Counted from the first letter of the stretch, positions 18,093-26,934 are shown. The stretch: DNA of 64,000 nucleotides from Parachryseolinea silvisoli (GCF_021190955.1 NZ_JAIOAO010000001.1:1984001-2048000), one strand, 5' to 3'. Notes: a model not told the origin generated them from the letters alone. Program-made: numbers and translations.

Positions 18093-18617
18093 ATGACAAA
18101 TAATGCATCTGACATTCAGGACCTCACCGGCCAGGCCGCGATTGATAAATTTAAAGAGATCGTAAAGCATGAGGAGACATGCCTCTTCAGCACAAACCTG
18201 GGCACCGTGCCGATCACGACGCGCCCCATGGGCGTGCAAAAAGTTTGCGACCAGGGAAACTTCTGGTTTATGAGTCCGGGCGATAGCGACAAGAACCGGG
18301 AGATCGAAGCCGATCCGCGCGTTCAGCTCTTTATCAGCAATACCAAGAACTATGAATTTCTGTCGGTCTATGGCCATGCTACCATTTCACGCGATCAGGC
18401 AAAGATCGATGAATTTTTTAACGCCATGCACAAGGCCTGGTTTCCCGAAGGAAAAGACGATCCGAATATTACGATTATCAAAGTAACGCCGGAAGAAGGC
18501 TTTTACTGGGACACGAAAGACGGGAAGCTGGTATCGATCTTAAAAATTGCAGCCTCTGCTGTGATGGGTAAGACGTTGCAAGAAGGTGTAGAAGGTACTA
18601 TCTCCGTAGGCCGATAA
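18093..18617 (+). CDS. Pyridoxamine 5'-phosphate oxidase-like (general stress protein 26-type) protein
   Basis: 174 residues from the ATG at 18093; the longer frame from 17994 adds unrelated sequence. The split-barrel FMN-binding fold is shown by ETCLFSTNLGTVPITTRPMGVQKV near 25-50, FWFMSPGDSDKNREIEADPRVQLF near 58-82, and the late YWDTKDGKLVSILKIAASAVMGK. This is the PNPOx-like group related to Bacillus general stress protein 26, which binds FMN or F420 and whose physiological reaction is unclear. Monocistronic, closed by a strong bidirectional terminator. Confidence 0.88.
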   Translation: MTNNASDIQDLTGQAAIDKFKEIVKHEETCLFSTNLGTVPITTRPMGVQKVCDQGNFWFMSPGDSDKNREIEADPRVQLFISNTKNYEFLSVYGHATISRDQAKIDEFFNAMHKAWFPEGKDDPNITIIKVTPEEGFYWDTKDGKLVSILKIAASAVMGKTLQEGVEGTISVGR

Positions 18618-18654
18618 TATTCCTCCGCCAAACGGGCTGATTTTACCGATCTAT

Positions 18655-18690
18655 ATACAAAAGCACTGAACCCGGTGCTTTTGTATTTTA
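18655..18690. terminator. Bidirectional Rho-independent terminator
   Basis: ATACAAAAGCAC (18655-18666) pairs perfectly with GTGCTTTTGTAT (18675-18686) and is followed by TTTTA. It separates the convergent PNPOx-like (plus) and NAD(P)-binding (minus) genes. Confidence 0.9.
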
Positions 18691-18693
18691 AGC

Positions 18694-19326
18694 TTACGCC
18701 CCGGTTATCGTGACACATGTGCCAAGGTGACGCTGGTATTCGGCTTCCTCCAAGAGATAGTACGCTACATTGGCACGACTGACTTTCGTCCGTTTCATAT
18801 TGTCTGCCAGTTGATTTACAACAGTGTAGTGTTGTTGGTGTAAGGGACCATTGGTTAACATGGTAGGTCGCACGATTTCCCACGTCATCTTGCTGGCGAT
18901 TATCAGTTCTTCCATTCTTGTTTTGTCAGCGTATTGATCCTTCAGGAACAAGCGGATGACGGTGCGCAGAAATAAATTCAGGTAAGGTTTACTGTCGCCT
19001 GCACCAAAACCGGTGATGATGATGACAGGTTTTTTATAGTCCAGGGCTTCCGTCGCCTGGATGAGCGCAGCCGCGATTTCTGAAAAAAGCGTGGTGCCTT
19101 TTTTCTTCTTCGTTCCCACGGTGACCAGCACGGCGTCGGTGTCTCGGATAGCCGAGATGAGGTCGGCGACACTTGTCGCGCTGCCCTTTACTTTCTTGAG
19201 ACGCGGATGAATGGGGATTGCTTCGGTTCTGGTCGACAATGCTGAAATATAATGTCCCCGGATGAGTCCCTGAATAACGGCCTCCAGTCCTATGCCGGCG
19301 GCGGCTCCGATAATGGCTATTTTCAT
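18694..19326 (-). CDS. NAD(P)-binding (NmrA/SDR-atypical) protein
   Basis: 210 residues. The N-terminal Rossmann motif IIGAAAGIGLEAV is followed by basic residues (TRTEA), then VKGSATSVADLISAI and TDAVLVTVGTKK. Later parts (ADKTRMEELIIASKMTWEIVRPTMLTNGP) match atypical SDR/NmrA-like proteins, which often lack the catalytic Tyr and act as sensors or quinone reductases. The ATG overlaps the stop of the upstream IMPase-like gene by 4 bp (ATGA type), indicating translational coupling and shared function. Confidence 0.85.
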   Translation of the reverse strand: MKIAIIGAAAGIGLEAVIQGLIRGHYISALSTRTEAIPIHPRLKKVKGSATSVADLISAIRDTDAVLVTVGTKKKKGTTLFSEIAAALIQATEALDYKKPVIIITGFGAGDSKPYLNLFLRTVIRLFLKDQYADKTRMEELIIASKMTWEIVRPTMLTNGPLHQQHYTVVNQLADNMKRTKVSRANVAYYLLEEAEYQRHLGTCVTITGA

Positions 19327-20126
19327 TGGGCAGACTTGTTAAAAATCTCGATGGCTGTATGGGATCCGACCAATAAACTATCGTCACCCCACGTCCACGG
19401 TTCACCTTCGACGTTGAGGATCTCGGCACCGGCTTCCCTGGCAATCAACAGTCCGGCGAGCCAGTTGTGGGTATCCAGGTCTGCCTGATGAAACAGATCG
19501 ATGCGACCTGCCCCGATGTACGCCAACTGTAGTCCATGCGGGCCATAATTTCTTACGACGCCGAAACGATCGAGCAACCTGACATATGCTTTCGCGGATT
19601 TCTCTTGCCAGTCGACACTGTGTTTTAGCTGATGTCCGTATTCCGCCACCACGACCATATGGCGTGGATCCTGCCTTGCGCCGGCGGCCATCCTTTTACC
19701 ATTCAGAAATGCACCACTACCGTTCATGGCCCAGAAAATTTCATCGGTCAGTGGATCGTAGACAACGGCCAGGTGTGGCTGTCCATTTTTTATCAATACA
19801 ATATTGATCGTCCACCCCGCGATATGCTGTACATACTGAATGGCCCCATCCATGGTATCGCACAACCAGTATTGATTGTGTTGTGCCGGTCGTTTCTGCG
19901 AATCACCATCAAATTCATTGTCATCGACCCAGGGCGTGCCCGGGAAAACTTTAGCCAAATTTCGCTGCAGTACATCCAGACATCGCACCTCCAGGGTGTG
20001 GACGGCGTCTATAAGCTCATCGAATGTCTGTGGGATTTGCGTGCGGCGGAAATCGGTTAAAAATAAATTTCCGGTGACCTTCACTGCGTCGAGCACCGTG
20101 TTAACATGTTGTTCCATTTGTGTCAT
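19323..20126 (-). CDS. Inositol monophosphatase-family protein with altered metal site
   Basis: 267 residues, normal family length. The metal-binding segment is CDTMDGAIQYV (Asp90, Asp93) where the family has DPIDGT, so Pro is Thr and the last Thr is Ala. The usual WDxAAG motif is replaced by LDTHNWLAG, putting Asn221 at the position of a metal-ligand Asp; the following LLIAREAGAEIL is conserved. The fold is therefore clear, but catalysis by the standard magnesium mechanism is doubtful. It is coupled to the downstream NAD(P)-binding gene and lies 97 bp after an AraC gene on the same strand. A CATTTTTG box (20143-20150, minus) may be its promoter. Confidence 0.82.
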   Translation of the reverse strand: MTQMEQHVNTVLDAVKVTGNLFLTDFRRTQIPQTFDELIDAVHTLEVRCLDVLQRNLAKVFPGTPWVDDNEFDGDSQKRPAQHNQYWLCDTMDGAIQYVQHIAGWTINIVLIKNGQPHLAVVYDPLTDEIFWAMNGSGAFLNGKRMAAGARQDPRHMVVVAEYGHQLKHSVDWQEKSAKAYVRLLDRFGVVRNYGPHGLQLAYIGAGRIDLFHQADLDTHNWLAGLLIAREAGAEILNVEGEPWTWGDDSLLVGSHTAIEIFNKSAQ

Positions 20127-20222
20127 CCTTAATTTGATGACGCAAAAATGGATGTTGTGGCACAGATAAGACTGGGCGAAACACGGTTATGATAGTATGG
20201 ATCACGGAATGTTTGCGGCGCG

Positions 20223-21080
20223 CTAGTCTCTGAATTGCCGCCGGAAATGCAACGGTGTAAGTCCGGTTGCTTTTCGAAAGAGCTTTCCGAAATGAGCCGA
20301 GTCCGGATAGCCCAGATCGAACGCTATCTCCCGCACTTCTTTATCGGTGAAGTATAACAGGCGCTTGGCCTCGTAGATTATTTGCTCCTGAATGTGCTCT
20401 GATACGGATTTGCCCGTAATGTCTTTGATGGTGTCGTTTAAATGCGACGTCGTGATAGAAAGCTTTGCGGCGTATGCTGCCGGGGACTTCGTTGTTTTGA
20501 AATTGGCTTTCAGCGAGACCTGAAAGGATTGCCAAATAATATATCCGCGTTTCTCCTGACGAGCGTCTTCCGGCGAGAGAAAGGTAATCTCTCCGGCGAG
20601 GAGCGTCAGGAAAGCACTGAACATAAAATGCACAGACTTGCCTTTGTAGATATCGGTGCCCGATGAATAGACATTACACATGAGCGCCAGCAGTTCTGTT
20701 ATCTGTTTAAAAAACGCGTTTTGCTTTAACGGTATGGTTAGCGGCACGCGTGTTTCGAGCAAAGTTGACAGCTCCAGCGGCAGTGTGGAAGGGTCGGCCG
20801 CGATCGCCCAGCCTTGCGCCGACTTCGCATCAATAAGTTGATGCACCTGGCCCGGGAGCAGGCGAAGGAAACCTGGACCTTTTATTTGCAGGGTTTCAAA
20901 ATCGACCTGCATGGTCCATTGTCCTTTTGTCACGAGCAGTAAATGGAAGTGATTGTCCCGGTGTGGTTTGTGTATGTCCAGATCTTCCCATCGTGTGTTT
21001 TCAATCGGCGCGATAATCACACCGGAGGTTGTCTGATCGGGAAACCGATGGTTGGGGATGTTTACTTTCTTACGCGGCAC
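20223..21080 (-). CDS. AraC family transcriptional regulator
   Basis: 285 residues from a GTG start at 21080. The N-terminal cupin-like domain shows PHRDNHFHLLLVTKGQWTMQ and LRLLPGQVHQLID. The C-terminal AraC domain has two helix-turn-helix motifs (TTSHLNDTIKDITGKSVSEH and KEVREIAFDLGYPDSAHFGK) and ends GLTPLHFRRQFRD. An AATCTTTG -7 box on the minus strand (21086-21093) ends 5 bp before the GTG, which supports this start. It likely controls the IMPase-like and NAD(P)-binding genes downstream on the same strand. Confidence 0.92.
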   Translation of the reverse strand: MPRKKVNIPNHRFPDQTTSGVIIAPIENTRWEDLDIHKPHRDNHFHLLLVTKGQWTMQVDFETLQIKGPGFLRLLPGQVHQLIDAKSAQGWAIAADPSTLPLELSTLLETRVPLTIPLKQNAFFKQITELLALMCNVYSSGTDIYKGKSVHFMFSAFLTLLAGEITFLSPEDARQEKRGYIIWQSFQVSLKANFKTTKSPAAYAAKLSITTSHLNDTIKDITGKSVSEHIQEQIIYEAKRLLYFTDKEVREIAFDLGYPDSAHFGKLFRKATGLTPLHFRRQFRD

Positions 21081-21085
21081 GGGGT

Positions 21086-21093
21086 CAAAGATT
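21086..21093 (-). promoter_or_regulatory. -7 promoter box AATCTTTG for the AraC gene
   Basis: Minus strand, 5 bp before the GTG start at 21080; it suggests a leaderless or near-leaderless message. Confidence 0.4.
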
Positions 21094-21223
21094 ATTCTTC
21101 AAACGTTAAAAATCGCATTTTTTTTGTGCCGGATTGTGGTTAACTCCTTCTTCCGGGGTTATTGGCCGAGTAAATCGGATACCTTGGCCCGAACTTTTAA
21201 TCGATGCGGACAACAGTAACAAC

Positions 21224-21385
21224 ATGAAAAACATAAGCATTCTTACTATGGCACTTCTTGCCGCCGTGATGACGAGCTGCGAGGTCGTAGGCGACATCTT
21301 CTCTGCCGGGTTTTATATCGGGGGTTTTGTTGTCGTTTTGGTGGTCGGAACAATCCTGGTTCTGGTTTTGCGCAGCCGGAAATAA
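21224..21385 (+). CDS. Small lipoprotein with one transmembrane helix
   Basis: 53 residues, from the ATG at 21224. The N-terminal signal ends in a lipobox VMTSC, followed by EVVGDIFSAGFYIG and a single hydrophobic helix GGFVVVLVVGTILVLVL with a basic tail RSRK. Similar tiny proteins are frequent in Bacteroidota and are sometimes named after phosphatidate cytidylyltransferase, which their size does not support. A TACCTTGG box (21180-21187) lies upstream. Function unknown. Confidence 0.75.
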   Translation: MKNISILTMALLAAVMTSCEVVGDIFSAGFYIGGFVVVLVVGTILVLVLRSRK

Positions 21386-21684
21386 CACATATTTTTTATT
21401 GAATGTGCAATAATTGCCCCACATGTGGGCAGCCCGGGAGTACCGGGTGGCTAAATTATTTTAGCACCCTACAAATGCCTACTTCTGGCTTTGTCAACGG
21501 CATGCATACGGGACAAGCGGCAATTTGTCAACATTGACCGTTTACGAAACTAAAACTGTAAAGTGAGCTGTCGTGCGGGGCACTATAACTGAAAAATCCA
21601 CCGCACTCGCCATTAATTCCTTTTTAAGAGATTATTAATACACCGCCGGTACATTTACCCCTCAGAAACTTATAGCCAAATAAG
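21386..21684. other. Intergenic region with palindromes
   Basis: About 300 bp without a gene. It holds a perfect 12-bp palindrome CCCACATGTGGG (21418-21429), then a small hairpin CCCGG-GAGTA-CCGGG (21433-21447). A TACATTTA box near 21650-21657 could start the beta-helix gene. Confidence 0.4.
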
Positions 21685-24522
21685 ATGAGCCGGGTAAATT
21701 TCAGTATTACAAAAACAGCATCAACACGCAGTAAAATGGCGGTGATTGCCGTTGTGGCAATGGTCTTTGCAACCCTGGCGAACGCCCAGGTAGGGACCAG
21801 CATAAAAACGGTTTATCCTACAAAAGATTGGGTCGTATCTGACTTTATCGTGACCGATGCAACCTTTGGCGCGAAGGCCGAGCCAGGCTTTGACAACCGA
21901 CCAGCCTTTCAGGCTGCGATTGATGCCGCCTATACCAACGGCGGTGGCGTGGTATACATTCCGGCGGGCAATTATGAGTTCCGCAGCACGCAGACCGCCA
22001 CCCGGACCGTTAGGGTACGCCAGGGCAGTGAGCAACGCATGAAAGACTTTGCGTATCACTATGTACTGAATCTCCCGTCGGGCGTGCAGCTCCGCGGCGA
22101 TTGGGCGGATCCGGAATTAAATGATGGGAAAGTTCTGGGAAGTATTCTGGAAGTACGTGTTGGTAAAGACGCGCCGAATTACAACGGAACGGTTGAAAGC
22201 TGGTGGAACGACGCGCAGGCCGGCAACGCACTCCGCACGACCTATACCAGCATAGCCGACAGATTTATAGACATGAATTCGGGTACCGGCGTGACGAACC
22301 TGTCCGTTTGGTATCCTGAACAGGACATCAACGATATAAAACCCTATCCCTGGACGTTATTTCAGCCCAGCGGCGACTGCGCGACAGTTGAAAACGTAAC
22401 GCTGGTAAATGCCTACAACGGTTTTTACTCCGCGCCCAGCGAGCTTCATTACGTTCTAAACAGCTACATCACCGCCCTCCATACAGGAATCGAAGTCCAT
22501 GTATGCACCGACATTGGACGGATCGAGAACGTCAGCATAAACCCGAAGTACTGGGCTCATTCGGGTCTTCCGGGCGCACCCTCGCTGGAGAAGGTTGCCG
22601 GGTACACGAAAGCGAACGGCACGGGATTCAACATGCACCGCTCGGATTGGGAATACGTATCGAATCTGTCTGTATCTGATTATAAAACCGGTATGTGGGT
22701 GGGCCGGGAACCCGGCTACGACGATACCCCGAATGCACAGTTTTATGAAATTCATATCAAGAACTGTGAAACCGGTATGTATGTGCAGGCCGTCAACCCC
22801 TATGGCTTGCTAATTTCAAACGCTACATTCGGTGCGGAAAAAGATGGTAAGGCTGTTTATTTCTCAAACGACTTCAAAACCTCCGTGCAATTCAACGGTG
22901 TCGATTTCACCGGACCGGTGGTGAGCGATGGCAGCGACGGCGTTATATCGTTTGAAGGCTGTACGTTTAGCCACGACGGTGACTACGCGCTTACCATAAA
23001 CAATGGCAATGTACTGCTGACGCAAAGTGAGTTTAAAAAACCGGCAGGGCACGTGTTACTGGGGACAGACGTGAATACGCTCAAATCGGTGAACTCCGGC
23101 TACAAGGGCAAATTGGAAATAAAAAACGACAGCAAGTCCGCCAACGTGGAGATCAACAGCGGCAAGAAATATTTAGTTGATCTGATCCCTAAAAATATAG
23201 TAACAGACATTCAAGTACACCCGAAACCGCCGGCTAACAACGTGCTGAAAGTCGATCTGCCGAGAGCAACCGGTATGAACAACGAGCAACCGACGGAAGA
23301 TATATCGGTCCCACTACAGAAGGCCCTGAACGAAGTGAAGGCTGCCGGCGGCGGCACCATGTACCTGCCGGGAGGACGATATCTGGTGAACAGTCCGATC
23401 AAAATTCCTTCAGGTGTTGAATTGCGGGGAACGTGGGATGTACAGCACCATACGCAAAGTGGTGGTGTTGGTATCTTTACAACGTATGCCGGTGGCGCCG
23501 ACGGCGAAAAAGGTGCTTCGCTGATACAGCTGGCGGAAGGTGCGGGGATCAGAGGACTCACCCTCTCGCAACTGAATCTCGCCACGGATGGTAATAGTAC
23601 TGAAAATCCCAGAGTGACGCCGTTCCTGATACAGGGACAAGGTCCGGACGTATATATTGTGAATGTGACGGTAGCCGGCGGAGACAAAGGAATAGACCTT
23701 GCCTCCTACAATACCAGCAGACACTACGTTGATTATTTTGCCGGCGTGCTTGCACGGGCAGGTATATGGGTAGGCGGCGGCGCGGAAGGTGGATTTATCC
23801 GGAATATGCAGCTCAATCCGCATTACGGGTCACGACTTCCGGCGGGAGGACAGGGATATCCGAAAATATCGCTGACACGCTTTGTACAATCACATTGCAG
23901 CGCGCTTAAATTCGCCGACATTAAACATCAGACAATTTTCAACAATTTTGTTTACGGGTCATTCAATGGTATACATTTTCTGAAAGATGCCATAACCGGC
24001 AAAAATCCCGGGGAAATGACAATAGTCGGTCACGGTTCAGACGGATGCTCGTATTCTCTCTTTGTAGAAGACGCCGACAAAAAAACAAAACTAATCGCGA
24101 TCAACTCCGAACTGGTGAATACGCGAACAGCAGAGCCTGTGAGGTCATACGTGCTGATGGGAGGCGAAGCGAATACCCCTAACGTTCACCCGGATGCTCA
24201 ACTGATCCTGTACAACAGTGCCTTTTGGGGCAGCCCTACCGTAGGGGCTATCATCAACAACGGCACCGTGCGTTTTCAACAGGCAAACTTCCAACGGTCG
24301 GGTGCGCCCGGCATCGACAACAGAGGCGGCGCGACACATGTGTACTCCTCATACTTCGCGCAAAGAATGCCCGGGGAGGCTGCCGGGGATAACGTGTATA
24401 TAAAGCAGCACGCGGCGAGTGTCTCTACAGAGCTGACCAATAACTACTATATCTCCGGGCCTCGGGAAAGTAATGCGAAGTCGGGCAAGATTTATGGATC
24501 TGATATTGTTCCCAGGAAATGA
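21685..24522 (+). CDS. Secreted double right-handed beta-helix protein (pectate-lyase-3 / GH55-like)
   Basis: 945 residues. A signal peptide with a long basic n-region ends near ATLANAQ; an internal ATG at 21736 is an alternative start. Two pectate-lyase-superfamily beta-helix modules are evident: the first begins near residue 55 (ATFGAKAEPGFDNRPAFQAA, GGGVVYIPAGNYEF), the second near 530 (EDISVPLQKALNEVKAAGGG, MYLPGGRYLVNSPIKIPSGV). The tandem arrangement resembles GH55 beta-1,3-glucanases, but catalytic residues cannot be assigned by eye, so a lyase is equally possible. It is monocistronic, with no SusC/D next to it. Likely an extracellular or periplasmic polysaccharide-active enzyme. Confidence 0.8.
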   Translation: MSRVNFSITKTASTRSKMAVIAVVAMVFATLANAQVGTSIKTVYPTKDWVVSDFIVTDATFGAKAEPGFDNRPAFQAAIDAAYTNGGGVVYIPAGNYEFRSTQTATRTVRVRQGSEQRMKDFAYHYVLNLPSGVQLRGDWADPELNDGKVLGSILEVRVGKDAPNYNGTVESWWNDAQAGNALRTTYTSIADRFIDMNSGTGVTNLSVWYPEQDINDIKPYPWTLFQPSGDCATVENVTLVNAYNGFYSAPSELHYVLNSYITALHTGIEVHVCTDIGRIENVSINPKYWAHSGLPGAPSLEKVAGYTKANGTGFNMHRSDWEYVSNLSVSDYKTGMWVGREPGYDDTPNAQFYEIHIKNCETGMYVQAVNPYGLLISNATFGAEKDGKAVYFSNDFKTSVQFNGVDFTGPVVSDGSDGVISFEGCTFSHDGDYALTINNGNVLLTQSEFKKPAGHVLLGTDVNTLKSVNSGYKGKLEIKNDSKSANVEINSGKKYLVDLIPKNIVTDIQVHPKPPANNVLKVDLPRATGMNNEQPTEDISVPLQKALNEVKAAGGGTMYLPGGRYLVNSPIKIPSGVELRGTWDVQHHTQSGGVGIFTTYAGGADGEKGASLIQLAEGAGIRGLTLSQLNLATDGNSTENPRVTPFLIQGQGPDVYIVNVTVAGGDKGIDLASYNTSRHYVDYFAGVLARAGIWVGGGAEGGFIRNMQLNPHYGSRLPAGGQGYPKISLTRFVQSHCSALKFADIKHQTIFNNFVYGSFNGIHFLKDAITGKNPGEMTIVGHGSDGCSYSLFVEDADKKTKLIAINSELVNTRTAEPVRSYVLMGGEANTPNVHPDAQLILYNSAFWGSPTVGAIINNGTVRFQQANFQRSGAPGIDNRGGATHVYSSYFAQRMPGEAAGDNVYIKQHAASVSTELTNNYYISGPRESNAKSGKIYGSDIVPRK

Positions 24523-24587
24523 TTGCGATTTTGGGATAAGCGCTCCGTTCGTCTACCGCTGCCCCGGGCACTCCACGCACGATCAAC

Positions 24588-25106
24588 TCAAGAGAATGGA
24601 AGAAACATGTGATGGCTCTCGTCATAGTGCGTTTCTGTGACGTAATACTGGTGACTTCCGATGATGGCAAACCCTGCTTTTTGATAAAAATGAATGGCTC
24701 GGGTATTGCCAATCCAGGCGTACAACCAGATGCCCGATTGGTTATTATCTTTTGCCAGCGAGATATTAAAATTTAAAAGTTCGAGCCCTAGTTTCAAGCC
24801 GTAAAATTCTTTGAGTATATAAATCCGATCCAACAGCGCCACATTTTCTGCCCTAATAGTTGGATGCTTTGAATTTAAAACAATCTTAGAAAACCCGACC
24901 GGCTGATCGTGATACCGGATGAGGTAGTAAATATTATGTATCTCCTGGAGATCGTCCTTAATCGCATCATTACTATAATTCCGTTCCAGAAAAGAATGCA
25001 TGTCTTCTGCTGAGCAGCTATCCCGGTGGGAGTCTACTACGGACACTTTGCCAATGCTGGCAATGGAAGGGTAATCTTGCACCGTCGCCTTTACAATTGA
25101 AATCAT
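24588..25106 (-). CDS. GNAT family N-acetyltransferase
   Basis: 172 residues from the ATG at 25106; a TTG at 25127 would add seven residues. The acetyl-CoA-binding region is LLDRIYILKEFYGLKLGLELL (Q/R-x-x-G/A loop in a variant form), followed by GIWLYAWIGNTRAIHFYQKAGFAIIGS, the classic GNAT beta5-alpha4 signature. The N-terminus VKATVQDYPSIASIGK is typical. Small-molecule or protein acetylation; target unknown. It converges on the beta-helix gene. Confidence 0.88.
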   Translation of the reverse strand: MISIVKATVQDYPSIASIGKVSVVDSHRDSCSAEDMHSFLERNYSNDAIKDDLQEIHNIYYLIRYHDQPVGFSKIVLNSKHPTIRAENVALLDRIYILKEFYGLKLGLELLNFNISLAKDNNQSGIWLYAWIGNTRAIHFYQKAGFAIIGSHQYYVTETHYDESHHMFLPFS

Positions 25107-25224
25107 GCTTATACGTCGTGTTTTCAAATTTCGCTAACAACGATTGCGCTGGCGCGGTGCAAACGTGACAATCACGGTGGCAGAATATGACAAGTCACGC
25201 AACTTATTCAAAAATGCCGGGCCA

Positions 25225-25575
25225 TCAATTGTCTTTTCGTCGATGTTCACCGGATACCGGCTGGAGATCGGCTTGCCCGGTATTGCCGTCATACTTCAAT
25301 TGTCGGCCGGTCAGTATATCGTCGGCTATCTGCAAGCGTACATTGCCGAAAGCTTCCAAACTGTTGGCTTTTTTATTGAAATAAGCGGAGTCGCAGTGAA
25401 TGGTAGTGTTGCCGTGATGGAAGATGACATTGCCCTTGAAGCGATCTATAGTGGTATCTTTGGCCCTTTTGTGGGTATAGTGGTCGGCTTGCTGAAGGTT
25501 GATTTTGATTTGAGCCATGGTGGTGGCGGGTACCAGCATTACAAACAGGATAACAGATAGTAATAGGGGCTTCAT
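25225..25575 (-). CDS. Short LptA/OstA-like periplasmic protein
   Basis: 116 residues with a signal peptide ending PATTMAQ. The OstA/LptA fold is suggested by FKGNVIFHHGNTTIHCDSAYFNKK, LEAFGNVRLQIADDILTGRQL and KYDGNTGQADL. LptA family members bridge lipopolysaccharide transport to the outer membrane. This one is short, and the last dozen residues (PVSGEHRRKDN) depart from the pattern; another frame stays open to 25134, so a frameshift is possible. It is divergent from the flavin-dependent oxidoreductase. Confidence 0.7.
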   Translation of the reverse strand: MKPLLLSVILFVMLVPATTMAQIKINLQQADHYTHKRAKDTTIDRFKGNVIFHHGNTTIHCDSAYFNKKANSLEAFGNVRLQIADDILTGRQLKYDGNTGQADLQPVSGEHRRKDN

Positions 25576-25751
25576 AAAAACTAGATAATTAGGTTAGACA
25601 TATCTTACCCGATAGAAACAATATTCGGACCATATTCTGTTGACACACCCGTATCCCACAAAGCGTTGATGGCAGGAGTGATGTTGATGGGGGTATCAGT
25701 TGGTGCCGGAAAGGCTATCCGGATTGTATCATGCTGAGACGATAGAATCGC

Positions 25752-25759
25752 TATCTTTG
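25752..25759 (+). promoter_or_regulatory. -7 promoter box TATCTTTG
   Basis: Exact TAnnTTTG match, 31 bp before the ATG of the oxidoreductase gene at 25791. A TTG at 25724 is a weak -33 candidate, with wider than usual spacing. Confidence 0.5.
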
Positions 25760-25790
25760 CCAGTACCACTTTATAATCGAGAAAGGGCGT

Positions 25791-26813
25791 ATGAAGAAAA
25801 TAGGTTTTTTGTCGTTCGGGCACTGGTCTGAGCATCCATCGTATAAAACCCAGACCGCGGCCGATACGTTGCTGCAGTCCATTGATCTGGCCGTGGCGGC
25901 TGAAGAGATCGGTTTGGATGGAGCGTATTTTCGGGTACATCATTTTGCCGCGCAGCTGGCCTCTCCCTTTCCGTTGCTTGCCGCGATTGGCGCCAAAACA
26001 ACGAAGATCGAGATTGGAACCGGTGTGATTGACATGCGGTATGAAAATCCGCTCTATATGGTGGAAGATGCCGGCGCGGCAGATTTAATTTCGGGCGGTC
26101 GATTGCAACTGGGCATCAGCAGGGGTTCGCCGGAGCAGGTAATTGAGGGTTGGCGTTACTTCGGGTACGCGCCGGCGGAAGGAGAAACAGACGCCGAGAT
26201 GGGACGCAACAAAGCGTTGCAGTTTTTAGATAAACTAAACGGCGTTGGATTTGCGCAGCCTAACCCCTCCCCTATGTTTCCGAACCCACCGGGCTTGTTA
26301 CGCCTGGAGCCTCACTCCGCGGGATTGCGGGAACGGATCTGGTGGGGAGCAGCCTCTAACGCTACCGCTATTTGGGCAGCCGAAAAAGGAATGCACCTGC
26401 AAAGCTCGACCTTGAAATTCGACGAAAGCAATAAGCCTTTCCATATACAACAAGCGGAGCAGATCAGGCTGTACAAAGAAGCCTGGAAAAAAGCAGGACA
26501 TGCGCGTGCGCCAAGAGTGTCGGTAAGCCGGTCTATTTTTGCCTTGATGACAGAGCAAGATCATTATCTCTTTGGACAGGGAACCAGCCGGGTCGATAAA
26601 ATCGGTATGATCGAAAATGACAAACGTGCGATTTTTGGAAGAAGCTATGTGGGCGAACCGGATCAGCTCATCGCCGAGTTGGCGCAGGACGAAGCCATCC
26701 AGGAAGCCGACACACTGCTGTTGACAATACCCAATACACTGGGAGTTGAGTACAATGTACACCTGCTGTCTTCTATTCTGAAACATGTTGCACCCGGATT
26801 AGGGTGGCGTTGA
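25791..26813 (+). CDS. LLM-class flavin-dependent oxidoreductase
   Basis: 340 residues, normal for bacterial-luciferase-like monooxygenases. Motifs: KIGFLSFGHWSEHPSYK at the N-terminus, AAEEIGLDGAYFRVHHF, IEIGTGVIDMRYENPLYMVEDA and LISGGRLQLGISRGSPEQVI, the usual FMN/F420-binding barrel elements. It probably performs a flavin-dependent oxidation of an unknown small molecule. Monocistronic; its terminator overlaps the end of the convergent DUF4267 gene. Confidence 0.92.
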   Translation: MKKIGFLSFGHWSEHPSYKTQTAADTLLQSIDLAVAAEEIGLDGAYFRVHHFAAQLASPFPLLAAIGAKTTKIEIGTGVIDMRYENPLYMVEDAGAADLISGGRLQLGISRGSPEQVIEGWRYFGYAPAEGETDAEMGRNKALQFLDKLNGVGFAQPNPSPMFPNPPGLLRLEPHSAGLRERIWWGAASNATAIWAAEKGMHLQSSTLKFDESNKPFHIQQAEQIRLYKEAWKKAGHARAPRVSVSRSIFALMTEQDHYLFGQGTSRVDKIGMIENDKRAIFGRSYVGEPDQLIAELAQDEAIQEADTLLLTIPNTLGVEYNVHLLSSILKHVAPGLGWR

Positions 26814-26897
26814 CTAGAACAATGCACCCGGTCCGCAGCGACTGGATGAAAGCGGTAATAATCCCGTGGACCAGTTGCTGAAATAGAATATTCCAAT

Positions 26898-26934
26898 AAA
26901 ACCCGCGCACGCTTTACTGCGCGTGCGGGTTTTT
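26898..26934. terminator. Bidirectional terminator overlapping the DUF4267 stop codon
   Basis: AAAACCC-GC-GCACGC (26898-26912) pairs with GCGTGC-GGGTTTT (26921-26933), with a GC bulge. It is flanked by T-runs on both strands. The stop codon of the minus-strand DUF4267 gene (26914-26916) lies in the loop. Confidence 0.75.
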
